Assembly (NCBI RefSeq): GCF_016428585.1
Contig: NZ_JAELVR010000002.1
Span: 124,001-188,000, forward strand
DNA length: 64,000 bases
Source: Sedimentitalea arenosa
GTDB lineage: Bacteria; Pseudomonadota; Alphaproteobacteria; Rhodobacterales; Rhodobacteraceae
Direction: 5' to 3'
The position numbers and the translations under genes are program-made. Each line of letters begins with the position of its first letter. Positions within the stretch are counted from its first letter, which is position 1. This document shows, in pieces, positions 38,633 to 49,212 of the stretch. The notes beneath the pieces were generated by a model. It worked only from the letters and a program-made list of their open reading frames with translations. It was not told the DNA's origin and ran no database searches.

Positions 38633-39805
38633 ATGACCCCGGCGGCGCGCGTGCAGGCTGCCATCGAGGTGTTAGATCGCATCCTGGATGGTGTTGCAGC
38701 CGAGCAGGCCCTCACCGGCTGGGCCCGGCGCAGCCGCTTTGCCGGTTCCAAGGATCGCGCTGCGGTGCGCGACCATGTGTTCGATGCTCTGCGATGCCTG
38801 CGCTCCTGTGCCGCGCTCGGCGGTGGGATGAACGGGCGCGCTGTCATGTTGGGCTTGTTGCGCCGGGAAGGCGCTGATCCTGATGCGATTTTCGGGGTGG
38901 GCGGGCATGCGCCCGATCCTTTGACCGAGGCTGAGCACGCAGGCGGGCGGGTGCCGCAAGATGGGGCGGAGGCGCTGGATGTCCCCGATTGGCTCTGGCG
39001 GTCTTTTCGCGACAGCCTTGGGGAGCGCACGGAAGAAACCGCGCGCGCATTGCAATCCCGCGCGCCGGTGCATCTGCGCGTCAACGCGGGACGGACGACG
39101 CGGGACAAGGCGATCGCCGTCTTGGCCGCCGAAGGCATCCAGACGCGTGAGCATCCCGCCGCCGCGATGGCGCTGGAAGTCATAGAGGGTGCGCGAAAAT
39201 TGCGGGGATGCAGCGCCTTTGCAGACGGGCTGATCGAGCTGCAGGACGCGGCCAGCCAGGCCGTGGTTGAGGGGCTACCGCTGCGCGACGGCATGCGGGT
39301 GCTCGACTATTGCGCTGGCGGCGGTGGCAAGGCGCTCGCGATGGCGGCGCGGGCCGATATCGATCTATTCGTTCATGATGTCGACCCGAGGCGGATGCGA
39401 GATATCCCGGCGCGGGCGGATCGGGCCGGGATACGGGTGAAGGCGGTCGAAACGTCTGATCTGGACCGCCTCGGCCAGTTCGACCTGATCCTCTGTGACG
39501 TGCCCTGTTCAGGCAGCGGTTCGTGGCGTCGAGCGCCACATGGTAAATGGACGCTGACGCCGGACGGACTTGACCGGCTGAGATCGACGCAGGCTGAGAT
39601 CCTGGATACCGTCGCCCCGCGTGTCGATACGGGGGGTGTTCTTGCCTATGCCACCTGTTCGGTCCTTGCCTGTGAAAACACCGAACAGGTCGAGAGGTTT
39701 TGCGCCAGAACAAGGCCATGGCAGCCTGGGTTCACGCGATCCTGGCGGGTGCCGGAGGGAACGGACGGCTTTTTCGCTGCACACTTGACGCGCGCAGACG
39801 CGTAA
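38633..39805 (+). CDS. RsmB/NOP2-family rRNA (cytosine-C5) methyltransferase
   Basis: This 390-residue protein has an N-terminal NusB-like helical part and a C-terminal Rossmann methyltransferase domain. The SAM-binding motif is MRVLDYCAGGGGKALAMA, motif IV is DVPCSGSGSWRR with the PC cysteine, and motif VI is YATCSVLACENTEQV with the TC cysteine. Both cysteines needed by m5C RNA methyltransferases are present. It is probably the 16S rRNA C967-type enzyme, but the exact site cannot be read from sequence. It follows guaB by 38 bases. Confidence 0.9.
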   Translation: MTPAARVQAAIEVLDRILDGVAAEQALTGWARRSRFAGSKDRAAVRDHVFDALRCLRSCAALGGGMNGRAVMLGLLRREGADPDAIFGVGGHAPDPLTEAEHAGGRVPQDGAEALDVPDWLWRSFRDSLGERTEETARALQSRAPVHLRVNAGRTTRDKAIAVLAAEGIQTREHPAAAMALEVIEGARKLRGCSAFADGLIELQDAASQAVVEGLPLRDGMRVLDYCAGGGGKALAMAARADIDLFVHDVDPRRMRDIPARADRAGIRVKAVETSDLDRLGQFDLILCDVPCSGSGSWRRAPHGKWTLTPDGLDRLRSTQAEILDTVAPRVDTGGVLAYATCSVLACENTEQVERFCARTRPWQPGFTRSWRVPEGTDGFFAAHLTRADA

Positions 39806-39837
39806 GGCTACACAACCTTAAAGGTAGCTGGTCGATG

Positions 39838-39853
39838 TTAAGGGGGGCTTAAC
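39838..39853 (+). promoter_or_regulatory. CtrA-type binding site before cckA
   Basis: TTAA-GGGGGGC-TTAAC is a perfect match to the full CtrA box TTAA-N7-TTAAC. It lies 50 bases before the cckA start codon, in a 98-base intergenic region, where a promoter is expected. This suggests feedback of CtrA on the gene for its own kinase. Confidence 0.65.
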
Positions 39854-39903
39854 TCCTCTGCCATGACATTGGCGGCAGCGAATCCCGCTTCAGGAGCCGT
39901 CTT

Positions 39904-42210
39904 GTGATCAGCCGCCCATCTTCCTTTTCGCCTCATCTCAGCGCGCCGCCGTCGAACCGGGCACGTTCGGCGGCGATCGTGCTGGTGGCGATCGCGATGG
40001 GACTCGCTGGATATTTTCTGGTCCCCCCGGGGCTGGTGGCACAGGGGTTGATCGCGGCAGGCTTGACCATCACCTGCGTCGTTTTCGTGCTGGGCCTGCG
40101 TGGGCGTAATCGCGGCGGCACGCGTGACGCGGCACTGGATGTGTTGGCCGGTTTCATAGAAAAGGATGCCTCTCCGAGCTTCGTGACCGATGAGGATGGT
40201 GCGATCCTGACCCGGAACGCTGCGGCGGGAACACGTTTTACCGACAGCGAGAGCGAGACGTTGGCAGGGACGCTCCGGATGCTCTTCGCCAATCCGTCGG
40301 CGGTACTCTATCGCCTGCGATGCCGGGCGCGGCTCGACGGGGCAGCAAATGAGGACGTGGTGACACGGCGCGGTCATGTGCGCCTCGCCGTCCACCTGAT
40401 CGGGGAAGAGAAATATCTCTGGCGCATAGAAGACATGCCTGAGCGCAGCCAATCGGGGCGCGGTGCCGAGACTCTACCCGTGCCAATGATTACAACCGGT
40501 CGCTCCGGTGCCGTTCTGTTCATGAACGATGCCGCGCGCACCCTGGTCGGGGAACGAGTCAAATCGCTCGATCGCCTGTTCGTGTCGATGCCGGTGCAAC
40601 CCGGCTGCGTCAATGCGCTGAGCACGACCGAAGGTCAGGTCGATGTCATGGTGGCTGAAAACAACAGCTTCGCGGGTCGGCGCGAACTCTATTTCCTGCC
40701 GGCCGAGAAAGGCGGACGGGCCGACGACGGCGTCGCCTTTGAAACATTGCCGGTACCGATGCTGAAAATCGCGGCAGACGGGAAGATATTGACCGCCAAC
40801 AAGTTGGCTACGACGCTGCTGGGAGATCAGGCCAGTGAAGGAATGGCCTTGGGGCAGGTGATGGAGGGCCTTGGGCGCCCGATTTCCGATTGGCTGGACG
40901 AGGCTCTGTCCGACACCGCTGACAAGAAGTCGGAATTCCTGCGAGTGACGCGCAAGGACAAGGAAGTTTTCGTTCAGGTCACCCTGAGCCGGGTCACGGA
41001 ACTCGCCGAAAAAAGGCTGATCGCGGTTCTGAACGATGCGACCGAACTCAAGACTCTGGAGGCGCAATTCGTCCAGAGCCAGAAGATGCAGGCGATCGGC
41101 CAATTGGCCGGCGGTGTCGCGCATGACTTCAACAATTTGCTGACGGCAATCTCGGGCCATTGCGATCTATTGTTGCTGCGGCACGATCAAGGAGACCAGG
41201 ACTATGGCGACCTAGTTCAGATCAACCAGAATGCCAACCGCGCGGCGGCATTGGTCAGCCAGCTACTGGCGTTCTCGCGCAAGCAGACCCTGAGGCCGGA
41301 AGTCTTGGATCTGCGGGACACGCTTTCGGACTTGACCCACTTGTTGAACCGCCTCGTGGGCGAAAAGGTTACGCTGACGCTCAGCCATTCACCGGTTCTG
41401 AAGTCGATCCGCGCCGACAAGCGTCAACTCGAACAGGTGCTGATGAACCTCGTGGTCAATGCGCGGGATGCGATGTCCGCCGGCGGAGAGATCAGGATCG
41501 AAACCGAAGTCACGACGCTTGCCACTCCCTTGAAGCGTGATCGCGCGACCGTGCCGTCGGGAGACTACGTTACTCTGAAAGTCAGCGACCAAGGGGTGGG
41601 AATCGCACCCGACAAGCTTCCCAAGGTCTTTGAGCCATTCTACACCACCAAGCGTACGGGTGAGGGGACAGGCCTGGGATTGTCCACCGCATATGGGATC
41701 GTCAAACAGACCGGTGGTTATATCTTCGTCGATAGCGTCGTCGGCAACGGGACGGTCTTCACGTTGTTCTTTCCGGTGCACGAGGAGGACGCCGAAACCG
41801 TGCCGGTTGCGAAGGCACCAGTGCAGGCGTCCGCGCCCAAGCATGGAGAGGGTGTGGTGCTTCTGGTTGAGGACGAGGCGCCGGTCCGGGCGTTCGCATC
41901 GAGGGCTTTGCGCTTGAGGGGGTATACCGTGCTCGAGGCCGAGTCGGCCGAAGACGCCCTTAGAACGCTTGAGGACCCGGGACTCACCGTCGACGTGTTC
42001 GTGACCGACGTGGTGATGCCAGGACTCGATGGTCCGAGTTGGGTGCGCGAGGCCTTGAAGGAGAGGCCCGATGTCCGCGTGGTGTTTGTATCCGGCTACG
42101 CCGAAGGCGCATTCAGCGACTCGCAACCGGTCATCCCGAACTCGGTCTTTTTGCCGAAACCGTTCTCTCTCAACCAACTGACGGATACAGTGCACCAGCA
42201 GTTGCATTGA
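39904..42210 (+). CDS. cckA: Hybrid histidine kinase CckA
   Basis: This 768-residue membrane kinase-phosphatase starts the CckA-ChpT-CtrA phosphorelay that controls cell cycle, motility and gene transfer in alphaproteobacteria. Two membrane helices occupy about residues 20-65. PAS-like regions follow (around 190 and 280-385), then the HisKA dimerisation helix with the phospho-accepting His407 in GGVAHDFNNLLTAISGH, a HATPase domain (NLVVNARDAM; GTGLGLSTAYGIV), and a C-terminal receiver with Asp702 in VTDVVMPGLDG. GTG at 39904 is the start. A full CtrA box lies upstream. Confidence 0.94.
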   Translation: MISRPSSFSPHLSAPPSNRARSAAIVLVAIAMGLAGYFLVPPGLVAQGLIAAGLTITCVVFVLGLRGRNRGGTRDAALDVLAGFIEKDASPSFVTDEDGAILTRNAAAGTRFTDSESETLAGTLRMLFANPSAVLYRLRCRARLDGAANEDVVTRRGHVRLAVHLIGEEKYLWRIEDMPERSQSGRGAETLPVPMITTGRSGAVLFMNDAARTLVGERVKSLDRLFVSMPVQPGCVNALSTTEGQVDVMVAENNSFAGRRELYFLPAEKGGRADDGVAFETLPVPMLKIAADGKILTANKLATTLLGDQASEGMALGQVMEGLGRPISDWLDEALSDTADKKSEFLRVTRKDKEVFVQVTLSRVTELAEKRLIAVLNDATELKTLEAQFVQSQKMQAIGQLAGGVAHDFNNLLTAISGHCDLLLLRHDQGDQDYGDLVQINQNANRAAALVSQLLAFSRKQTLRPEVLDLRDTLSDLTHLLNRLVGEKVTLTLSHSPVLKSIRADKRQLEQVLMNLVVNARDAMSAGGEIRIETEVTTLATPLKRDRATVPSGDYVTLKVSDQGVGIAPDKLPKVFEPFYTTKRTGEGTGLGLSTAYGIVKQTGGYIFVDSVVGNGTVFTLFFPVHEEDAETVPVAKAPVQASAPKHGEGVVLLVEDEAPVRAFASRALRLRGYTVLEAESAEDALRTLEDPGLTVDVFVTDVVMPGLDGPSWVREALKERPDVRVVFVSGYAEGAFSDSQPVIPNSVFLPKPFSLNQLTDTVHQQLH

Positions 42211-42272
42211 GTATCGGCATTTCCCCGGGTCGCGGTGCCGGCAGAGAATTGGGATTTGCCAATTGCGCCGTG

Positions 42273-42869
42273 TCAGCGGCCTATGCTGTCATAGAGCGCG
42301 AACTCGTCGGTGCATTTCTGTCTCAGCCGCTGTTCCGTTTCTGGCGACAGTTCTAGGTTCAAGCTCGGCGACTCGTTTTCCCGGCGGGTCTCGACCTGCA
42401 TTTCGAGGCGATGTGACAGGAAGGCGTCGAGTCGGTCGATCTGGTCATAGCGGAAGAGGTGGGTCACCGGCAATCCGCCAGGGCGCGGCGTCAGAAACCT
42501 GGCTTGGCTTCCGACCTGTGCATAGTCCGGCTGCGTGCCGCGGATATAGCTGGAAACGAACTCGTCGAACGAGATGTCGTGCGTCGAGGTGGGCTTTCCA
42601 ATTGTAAATGGTCTCCGGCGATAGCGATACCAGCTCCCCAGCCAACGGATCGGTTCGCGCACGACCGCCAGCGTTTCAAGGTCGACACCGCAGACCTTCT
42701 GGAACATTGGCCGCACGAAGCGGTCATAGCGGAACAACGGCGCGTGCTTGAGTTCCGGTGGGTTGGTGATCACCAGATCCGCTCGCTTGGCCAAGGCAGT
42801 GTGATAGGCGGTGCTTCCCGTCTTTGGAACGGCCAGGAACACGAGGCGCTCCTTGAAGAAAACAAGCAT
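42273..42869 (-). CDS. Sulfotransferase-family protein
   Basis: This 198-residue protein has the 5'-phosphosulfate-binding loop of PAPS-dependent sulfotransferases (FLAVPKTGSTAYH, residues ~11-23) and a 3'-phosphate-binding segment (VVREPIRWLGSWYRYRR, about 70-86). It is small for the superfamily, and the acceptor is unknown; a carbohydrate or lipid target is possible. CAGGAG lies upstream of the ATG at 42869. It is convergent with cckA and divergent from recA. No capsule genes adjoin it, although kps genes occur 26 kb away. Confidence 0.8.
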   Translation of the reverse strand: MLVFFKERLVFLAVPKTGSTAYHTALAKRADLVITNPPELKHAPLFRYDRFVRPMFQKVCGVDLETLAVVREPIRWLGSWYRYRRRPFTIGKPTSTHDISFDEFVSSYIRGTQPDYAQVGSQARFLTPRPGGLPVTHLFRYDQIDRLDAFLSHRLEMQVETRRENESPSLNLELSPETEQRLRQKCTDEFALYDSIGR

Positions 42870-42991
42870 CTGACTGGCGCTCCTGCATGCGGTTCCGGCC
42901 GGGATCTGCGTAAACTACTCCTTAATATCTTTGCGAAACAGTAAAGATGAAGAAAACTTTGATTGAAATGTTCCCTATATGGTCCTATTGA

Positions 42992-43006
42992 GAACATGGG
43001 GTGAAC
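42992..43006 (+). promoter_or_regulatory. LexA (SOS) box before recA
   Basis: GAAC-ATGGGGT-GAAC is a perfect alphaproteobacterial LexA operator (complement of GTTC-N7-GTTC). A plausible promoter, TTGAAA (42963-42968) and TATTGA (42986-42991) with 17-base spacing, ends directly at the box. The box is 55 bases before the recA start. Confidence 0.88.
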
Positions 43007-43061
43007 AAAGCAGCGATTGTCGCGCGCTCCGGTGTGTGACAATAAGGAGGATGACAGGATA

Positions 43062-44135
43062 ATGGCGGACCTTTTGAGCATGAAAGACAAGAAGAGCGCA
43101 GACAAGCAGAAGGCGTTGGATAGCGCCCTGGCCCAGATCGAACGTCAGTTCGGCAAGGGCTCGATCATGAAGCTCGGCGATGAAGGCGCGGTTCAGGAGA
43201 TCGCAGCCAGTTCGACGGGGTCGCTGGGATTGGACATCGCGCTTGGCATTGGCGGATTGCCAATGGGACGAGTCATTGAGATCTACGGCCCGGAAAGCTC
43301 GGGCAAGACCACTCTGACACTACATTGCATCGCCGAGCAGCAGAAGAAGGGCGGGGTCTGTGCCTTCGTCGACGCGGAACACGCGCTCGACCCGCAATAT
43401 GCCCGCAAGCTCGGTGTGGACATAGATGAACTGCTGATCAGCCAGCCCGACACAGGTGAACAGGCGCTCGAGATCACCGACACTCTGGTGCGTTCGGGAG
43501 CGGTAAACATGGTGGTCGTGGACTCGGTTGCCGCCCTGACACCGAAATCGGAGCTCGAAGGCGACATGGGCGACAGCAGCGTCGGGGTGCACGCGCGCCT
43601 GATGAGCCAAGCGATGCGTAAGCTGACCGGCTCGATCAGCCGCAGCAACTGCATGGTGATTTTCATCAACCAGATCCGAATGAAGATCGGCGTCATGTTC
43701 GGATCGCCCGAAACCACCACCGGCGGGAACGCTTTGAAATTCTACTCCTCAGTGCGTCTGGATATCCGCCGGATCGGATCCATCAAGGATCGCGACGAGG
43801 TGGTCGGTAACGCGACCCGCGTCAAGGTGGTCAAGAACAAGGTGGCGCCGCCCTTCAAGCAGGTGGAATTCGACATCATGTATGGCGAGGGCATCTCGAA
43901 GATGGGCGAGTTGTTGGATCTCGGCGTGAAGGCCGGCGTGGTCGAAAAATCCGGCGCCTGGATGAGTTATGGCGACGAGCGGATCGGTCAGGGGCGCGAG
44001 AACGCGAAGCAATATCTGCGGGACAACCCCCGCGTCGCCTATGAGATCGAGGACAAGATCAGGGCTGCGCATGGATTGGATTTCGATATGCCCGAAGCGC
44101 CCGAAGAACAGGGCGAGGATATCCTCGAAGCCTGA
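43062..44135 (+). CDS. recA: Recombinase RecA
   Basis: This 357-residue recombinase and SOS co-protease has Walker A GPESSGKT at 76-83. The [10 protein letters not shown] Walker B and the L2-region [16 protein letters not shown] are unchanged, and an acidic C-terminus ends [17 protein letters not shown] about 14 bases before the ATG at 43062 and the [17 protein letters not shown]-terminus support the start. A perfect LexA box lies upstream, and an intrinsic terminator-like hairpin follows at 44185. Confidence 0.98.
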   Translation: MADLLSMKDKKSADKQKALDSALAQIERQFGKGSIMKLGDEGAVQEIAASSTGSLGLDIALGIGGLPMGRVIEIYGPESSGKTTLTLHCIAEQQKKGGVCAFVDAEHALDPQYARKLGVDIDELLISQPDTGEQALEITDTLVRSGAVNMVVVDSVAALTPKSELEGDMGDSSVGVHARLMSQAMRKLTGSISRSNCMVIFINQIRMKIGVMFGSPETTTGGNALKFYSSVRLDIRRIGSIKDRDEVVGNATRVKVVKNKVAPPFKQVEFDIMYGEGISKMGELLDLGVKAGVVEKSGAWMSYGDERIGQGRENAKQYLRDNPRVAYEIEDKIRAAHGLDFDMPEAPEEQGEDILEA

Positions 44136-44184
44136 ACCTGACTGTGTGTCCAAGGGCGCACAGTGATGAGATGTAACCATGGAG

Positions 44185-44219
44185 AAGGACGCGCAACACC
44201 GCGCGTCCTTCGCCGTTTT
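44185..44219 (+). terminator. Terminator-like hairpin after recA
   Basis: A perfect 10-base stem AAGGACGCGC / GCGCGTCCTT (44185-44194 with 44201-44210) has the loop AACACC, followed after five bases by TTTT (44216-44219). The T-run is short and slightly distant, but the stem is strong and it lies 49 bases after the recA stop. Confidence 0.7.
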
Positions 44220-44300
44220 CGGACCCTGCGCGCCTGTGGACAGCGACAGGGCTTGCGGATATGTGAAACCCCACATTCCAAGATGCCCAAAGGCCCGTCC

Positions 44301-46958
44301 ATGCGCACCCTGAACGATATCCGATCCACGTTTCTGAGTTACTTCGCCAAGCAGGGACACGAGGTTGTCGACAGCAGCCCCCTGGTACCGCGCAACGACC
44401 CCACCCTGATGTTCACTAACTCTGGCATGGTGCAGTTCAAGAACCTGTTTACCGGACTTGAGCACCGTGACTATCAGCGGGCGACCACTGCGCAAAAATG
44501 TGTGCGCGCGGGCGGCAAGCACAACGATCTTGACAATGTCGGGTACACGGCGCGGCACCACACCTTTTTCGAAATGCTGGGCAATTTCAGTTTCGGTGAT
44601 TATTTCAAATCCGACGCGATCCCGTTTGCCTGGGAACTGATCACGCGTGAATTGGGCATCCCAAAGGACAGACTGCTCGTCACGGTCTATCACACAGACG
44701 ACGAGGCCGCGAACCTGTGGAAAAAGGTCGCGGGTCTGAGCGATGATCGAATCATCCGTATCGCTACGGACGACAATTTCTGGATGATGGGGCCGACCGG
44801 TCCCTGTGGCCCGTGTTCGGAGATCTTCTTCGATCACGGTGACCATATCTGGGGCGGTCCTCCGGGCTCGCCTGAAGAGGACGGCGACCGGTTCGTCGAG
44901 ATCTGGAACCTCGTCTTCATGCAATACGAACAGTTCGAGGACGGCACCCGGAAGGATCTGCCCAACCAGTCGATCGATACAGGCATGGGGATCGAGCGGG
45001 TCGCGGCGTTGTTGCAGGGGACCAACGACAACTATGCCACAGACCTCATGCGCAACCTCATCGAGGCCAGTGCCGACGCCAGCAACACCGACCCGGACGG
45101 CCCTGGAAAGACCCATCACCGGGTGATCGCCGATCACCTTCGGTCGACCTCGTTCCTGATGGCAGATGGCGTGATGCCGTCCAATGACGGTCGTGGCTAC
45201 GTACTGCGCCGGATCATGCGTCGCGCAATGCGCCATGCGCATCTTCTGGGGGTGCAAGACCCTCTGATGTATCGTCTGGTGCCGGCATTGGTGCAGCAGA
45301 TGGGTGCGGCATATCCGGAACTGGGCCGTGCGCAGGCGCTGATCGAGGAGACGCTGAAACTGGAGGAGACACGCTTCAAGCAAACGCTGGACCGTGGTCT
45401 GAAACTGCTCGACGAGGAACTCGGGCGGGTGCCGGACGACGCGGCTTTTCCGGGCGAGGCAGCTTTCAAGCTCTATGACACCTACGGGTTTCCACTCGAC
45501 CTGACGCAGGATGCGCTGCGCGAGAAGGGCCGGTCCGTCGACACCGAGGGTTTCGACGCGGCGATGGCGGCGCAGAAGGCCAAGGCGCGGGCCGCGTGGT
45601 CCGGCAGCGGAGAGGCGGCCGATGCGTCAGTGTGGTTCGACGTGGCCGACAGTGCCGGAACTACTGATTTTCTGGGCTATGACACTGAAACTGCCGAAGG
45701 GCAGATCGTGGCGTTGGTGCAGGATGGCGCACTGTGCGACAAGGCGGAAGCCGGTCAGGAGGTGCAGATCGCGCTGAACCAGACGCCGTTCTACGCGGAA
45801 AGCGGCGGTCAGGTCGGCGACAGCGGCATTATCCGAACTGACTCGGGCGAGGCGCGGGTAATCGATACGCGTAAGACCGCTGGTGTCTTCGTACATGTTG
45901 CGGAAGTCACACGGGGCAGCCTGTCGCGCGGTGAGGCGGCGATTCTTGAGATCGATCACGAGCGGCGAACGGCGATCCGCGCCAACCATACCGCCACGCA
46001 CCTGCTGCACGAGGCACTCCGCCAAGCCCTCGGCGATCACGTGGCGCAGCGTGGCTCGCTGAACGCCTCGGACCGGCTGCGCTTTGACTTCAGCCACACC
46101 AAGGCGCTGACGCGCGAAGAGCTTGCCCGGGTCGAGGACGAGGTGAACGCCTATATCCGTCAGAACGCGCCCGTGAATACGCGGATCATGACGCCTGACG
46201 ATGCCCGTGCGCTTGGTGCGCAGGCGTTGTTCGGTGAGAAGTATGGTGATGAGGTGCGGGTCGTGTCGATGGGCATGCAGGCCGGATCGGGCAAGGGCGC
46301 GGATGGGCAGACCTATTCGCTCGAGCTTTGCGGCGGCACCCATGTGCGTCAGACCGGAGATATCGGGGTCTTCGTGACGGTGGGGGAATCCGCGTCCAGC
46401 GCCGGTGTCCGACGGATCGAAGCGCTGACCGGAGCGGATGCGTTCCGCTATCTCAGCGAACAGGATCATAGGTTGGCCGAGGTAGCGCTTGCGCTCAAGG
46501 CGCAGGCGACCGAAGTGCCGGACCGGGTGCGTGCGTTGCTGGACGAGCGCAAGGCACTGAGCAACGAGGTCGCGCAATTGCGGCGCGAGCTGGCGATGGC
46601 CGGCGGTGGCGCGGCAGCGCCCGAGGCCGAGACGGTGAATGGAGTTCCGCTCGTCGTGCAGGTATTGAACGGCGTGACCGGGCGCGACTTGCCCGCTCTG
46701 ATCGACGAGCACAAGGCAAAACTCGGCAGCGGGGCGGTGGTCTTGATTGCCGACGCGGGCGGCAAGGCTGCTGTCGCGGCCGGTGTCACCGCTGACCTGA
46801 CCGATCGAGTTTCGGCCGTCGACATGGTGCGCGCCGCGGTGGCCGCGCTTGGTGGCAAGGGCGGCGGAGGCCGGCCCGACATGGCGCAGGGAGGTGGTCC
46901 GGATACAGCCCATGCGGAGGCCGCGATCGCGGCAGTGAAATCGGTTCTGGAGGGATGA
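44301..46958 (+). CDS. alaS: Alanyl-tRNA synthetase
   Basis: This 885-residue class II synthetase is full length. The aminoacylation domain begins [22 protein letters not shown]-type (motif 1 region) and includes [13 protein letters not shown]. The editing domain's zinc ligands are His563, His567 (HTATH), Cys677 and His681 (CGGTH). A coiled, glycine-ended C-Ala domain follows ([15 protein letters not shown]). The ATG at 44301 gives [11 protein letters not shown]; longer in-frame sequence upstream crosses the recA terminator. recA-alaS order is common in this group. Confidence 0.97.
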   Translation: MRTLNDIRSTFLSYFAKQGHEVVDSSPLVPRNDPTLMFTNSGMVQFKNLFTGLEHRDYQRATTAQKCVRAGGKHNDLDNVGYTARHHTFFEMLGNFSFGDYFKSDAIPFAWELITRELGIPKDRLLVTVYHTDDEAANLWKKVAGLSDDRIIRIATDDNFWMMGPTGPCGPCSEIFFDHGDHIWGGPPGSPEEDGDRFVEIWNLVFMQYEQFEDGTRKDLPNQSIDTGMGIERVAALLQGTNDNYATDLMRNLIEASADASNTDPDGPGKTHHRVIADHLRSTSFLMADGVMPSNDGRGYVLRRIMRRAMRHAHLLGVQDPLMYRLVPALVQQMGAAYPELGRAQALIEETLKLEETRFKQTLDRGLKLLDEELGRVPDDAAFPGEAAFKLYDTYGFPLDLTQDALREKGRSVDTEGFDAAMAAQKAKARAAWSGSGEAADASVWFDVADSAGTTDFLGYDTETAEGQIVALVQDGALCDKAEAGQEVQIALNQTPFYAESGGQVGDSGIIRTDSGEARVIDTRKTAGVFVHVAEVTRGSLSRGEAAILEIDHERRTAIRANHTATHLLHEALRQALGDHVAQRGSLNASDRLRFDFSHTKALTREELARVEDEVNAYIRQNAPVNTRIMTPDDARALGAQALFGEKYGDEVRVVSMGMQAGSGKGADGQTYSLELCGGTHVRQTGDIGVFVTVGESASSAGVRRIEALTGADAFRYLSEQDHRLAEVALALKAQATEVPDRVRALLDERKALSNEVAQLRRELAMAGGGAAAPEAETVNGVPLVVQVLNGVTGRDLPALIDEHKAKLGSGAVVLIADAGGKAAVAAGVTADLTDRVSAVDMVRAAVAALGGKGGGGRPDMAQGGGPDTAHAEAAIAAVKSVLEG

Positions 46959-46959
46959 G

Positions 46960-47247
46960 ATGAGCGCGCTTTGGATTGCCCATGTGACGGTGACCGACGA
47001 GGACGCCTATGCCAAATACGCGGCACTGGCAACAGAGGCCATCGCGGCGCACGGCGGTGTCTTCGTCGCGCGGGGCGGTCGCTTTGTTCAGCTCGAAGGG
47101 CAAGCGCGGCCGCGCAACGTGGTGGCCCGCTTCCCCTCGGTCGAAGCGGCGGAAGAATGCTATAATTCGGATGTGTATCAGCGCGCGCTCAGCCATGCCC
47201 GCGATGCCTCTGAACGCGAGTTGCTGATCGTGGAAACGACGGACTGA
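46960..47247 (+). CDS. DUF1330-family protein
   Basis: This 95-residue protein has the ferredoxin-like alpha/beta layout of DUF1330: an ALWIAHVTVTDEDAYAKYA opening, the GGVFVARGGRF turn, then VVARFPSVEAAEECYNSDVYQ and a final LLIVE strand. Members form dimers of unknown function related to antibiotic-monooxygenase-like folds. It starts two bases after the alaS stop, so it is co-transcribed with alaS, and it ends at a strong bidirectional terminator. Confidence 0.88.
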   Translation: MSALWIAHVTVTDEDAYAKYAALATEAIAAHGGVFVARGGRFVQLEGQARPRNVVARFPSVEAAEECYNSDVYQRALSHARDASERELLIVETTD

Positions 47248-47280
47248 CGCAGGCCGCTGCGGCTCAGGATCTATGCATAG

Positions 47281-47310
47281 AAACGCGGCGCCTCGGCGCC
47301 GCGCTTTTTT
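47281..47310. terminator. Bidirectional intrinsic terminator
   Basis: A perfect nine-base stem CGCGGCGCC / GGCGCCGCG (47284-47292 with 47295-47303) with a TC centre is followed by CTTTTTT on the plus strand and flanked by AAA on the left. It serves the alaS-DUF1330 transcript and probably also the convergent typA, whose stop codon touches its right edge. Confidence 0.9.
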
Positions 47311-49130
47311 CAGGAGGCCGCGCGGGCGGCGCGCTTGCGTTCGTGCGGATCCAGATGACGCTTGCGCAGACGGATCGCATTGGGCGTGACCTCGACGAGT
47401 TCGTCGTCGTCGATATAGGCGATCGCCTCTTCCAGCGACATCGTGATCGGCGTGGTCAGGCGCACGGCTTCGTCGGTGCCGCTGGCCCGTACGTTGGTCA
47501 GCTTCTTGCCCTTGAGCGGGTTCACTTCGAGATCGTTCTCGCGGCTATGCTCGCCGATGATCATGCCCTGGTAGACATCGGCTTGCGCGCCGATGAACAT
47601 GCGGCCACGCTCTTCGAGGTTCCAGAGAGCGTAGGCGACGGACTGGCCGTTCTCCATCGAGATCAGCACGCCCGCGCGGCGGCCCGGGATCGAGCCCTTG
47701 TGCGGGGCCCAGCCGTGGAACACGCGGTTCAGCACTCCGGTTCCGCGGGTGTCGGTGAGGAACTCGCCGTGATAGCCGATCAGGCCACGGGAGGGCACAT
47801 GGGCGACGATCCGAGTCTTTCCGGCACCGGCCGGCTTCATCTCCACCAACTCGCCCTTGCGCGCACCGGTGATCTTTTCGATCACCGCACCGGCATATTC
47901 ATCGTCGACGTCGATCGTGGCTTCCTCGATCGGCTCCATCCGCTCTCCGTCGACGTCGCGGAACAGCACCTGCGGGCGCGAGATCGACAGTTCGAATCCC
48001 TCGCGACGCATGTTCTCGATCAGGACGCCCATCTGCAATTCGCCCCGGCCCGCGACCTCGAAGGCCTCTCCGCCCGGTGTATCGCTGATCTTGATCGCGA
48101 CGTTGCTTTCGGCTTCTTTCATGAGCCGGTCGCGGATCACACGTGATTGCACTTTCTTGCCGTCGCGCCCGGCCAGCGGGCTGTCGTTGATACCGAAGGT
48201 GACGGTAATGGTCGGCGGATCGATCGGCTGCGCGGGCAGGGCCTCGGTCACCTGCGGCGCGACGATGCTGTCTGCCACGGTCGCTTTCGACATGCCGGCC
48301 AGCGAGACGATGTCGCCGGCCTCGGCCACGTCGATCGCCTGTTGACCCAGACCGCGGAAGGCGAGAATCTTGGTGCAGCGGAAATTCTCGATCAGAGCAC
48401 CATCACGGGTCAGCGCCTTGACGGTCTCGCCCGCCTTCAGCGTGCCGCTTTCCACCCGTCCGGTCAGGATGCGGCCGATGAACGGATCGTTGCCCAGCGT
48501 CGTCGCCAGCATGCGGAACGGTTCGTCCTTCTGCGCGATCTGTGCGGGGGCGGGAACATGCGATACGATCAGGTCAAAGAGCGCGCCCAGATCCTTGCGC
48601 GGTCCGTCCAGTTCCATGTCGGCCCAGCCCGAACGGCCCGATGCATACATCGCCGGAAAGTCGAGTTGATCGTCATCGGCGCCCAGATTGGCGAACAGAT
48701 CGAAACACTCGTCAAGCGCCCGGTCGGGTTCGGCATCGGGTTTGTCGACCTTGTTCAGAACCACGATCGGCCGCAGGCCCAGTGCCAGCGCCTTGGAGGT
48801 CACGAACTTGGTCTGCGGCATCGGTCCTTCGGCCGCATCGACCAGCAGAACGACGCCGTCGACCATCGAAAGGATGCGTTCCACCTCGCCGCCGAAATCG
48901 GCGTGGCCGGGGGTGTCCACGATATTGATGCGCGTGCCCTTCCATTCGACCGAGGTCGCCTTGGCGAGGATGGTGATACCGCGTTCGCGCTCGAGGTCGT
49001 TGCTGTCCATCGCGCGTTCGGTGGTCGCCTGGTTTTCACGATACGTGCCGGATTGCTTCAGCAGTTCGTCAACCAGCGTGGTCTTGCCGTGGTCCACGTG
49101 TGCGATAATTGCGATGTTGCGCAGGTCCAT
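47310..49130 (-). CDS. typA: Ribosome-associated GTPase TypA/BipA
   Basis: This 606-residue translational GTPase is full length. G1 is [10 protein letters not shown] at 10-19, the switch regions show ERERGITI and [15 protein letters not shown], and G4 is [10 protein letters not shown]. The BipA-specific C-terminal half contains [30 protein letters not shown]-type and [19 protein letters not shown]-type blocks. It ends with a basic tail ([20 protein letters not shown]). BipA acts in ribosome assembly and stress adaptation. The SMR gene lies 82 bases upstream in the same direction. Confidence 0.97.
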   Translation of the reverse strand: MDLRNIAIIAHVDHGKTTLVDELLKQSGTYRENQATTERAMDSNDLERERGITILAKATSVEWKGTRINIVDTPGHADFGGEVERILSMVDGVVLLVDAAEGPMPQTKFVTSKALALGLRPIVVLNKVDKPDAEPDRALDECFDLFANLGADDDQLDFPAMYASGRSGWADMELDGPRKDLGALFDLIVSHVPAPAQIAQKDEPFRMLATTLGNDPFIGRILTGRVESGTLKAGETVKALTRDGALIENFRCTKILAFRGLGQQAIDVAEAGDIVSLAGMSKATVADSIVAPQVTEALPAQPIDPPTITVTFGINDSPLAGRDGKKVQSRVIRDRLMKEAESNVAIKISDTPGGEAFEVAGRGELQMGVLIENMRREGFELSISRPQVLFRDVDGERMEPIEEATIDVDDEYAGAVIEKITGARKGELVEMKPAGAGKTRIVAHVPSRGLIGYHGEFLTDTRGTGVLNRVFHGWAPHKGSIPGRRAGVLISMENGQSVAYALWNLEERGRMFIGAQADVYQGMIIGEHSRENDLEVNPLKGKKLTNVRASGTDEAVRLTTPITMSLEEAIAYIDDDELVEVTPNAIRLRKRHLDPHERKRAARAAS

Positions 49131-49212
49131 GAAATCAGCCTTTGTGCGGGAGTTGCCGCGCGCATACCCCGGCCTGCCTGCAAAGACCAGAGAAATTCGA
49201 CAAGCCGCTGCG

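Noticed and set aside
43749-45383. 544-codon minus-strand frame spanning recA and alaS
   Set aside because: It crosses two certain genes and the terminator between them; composition is that of antisense GC-rich DNA.
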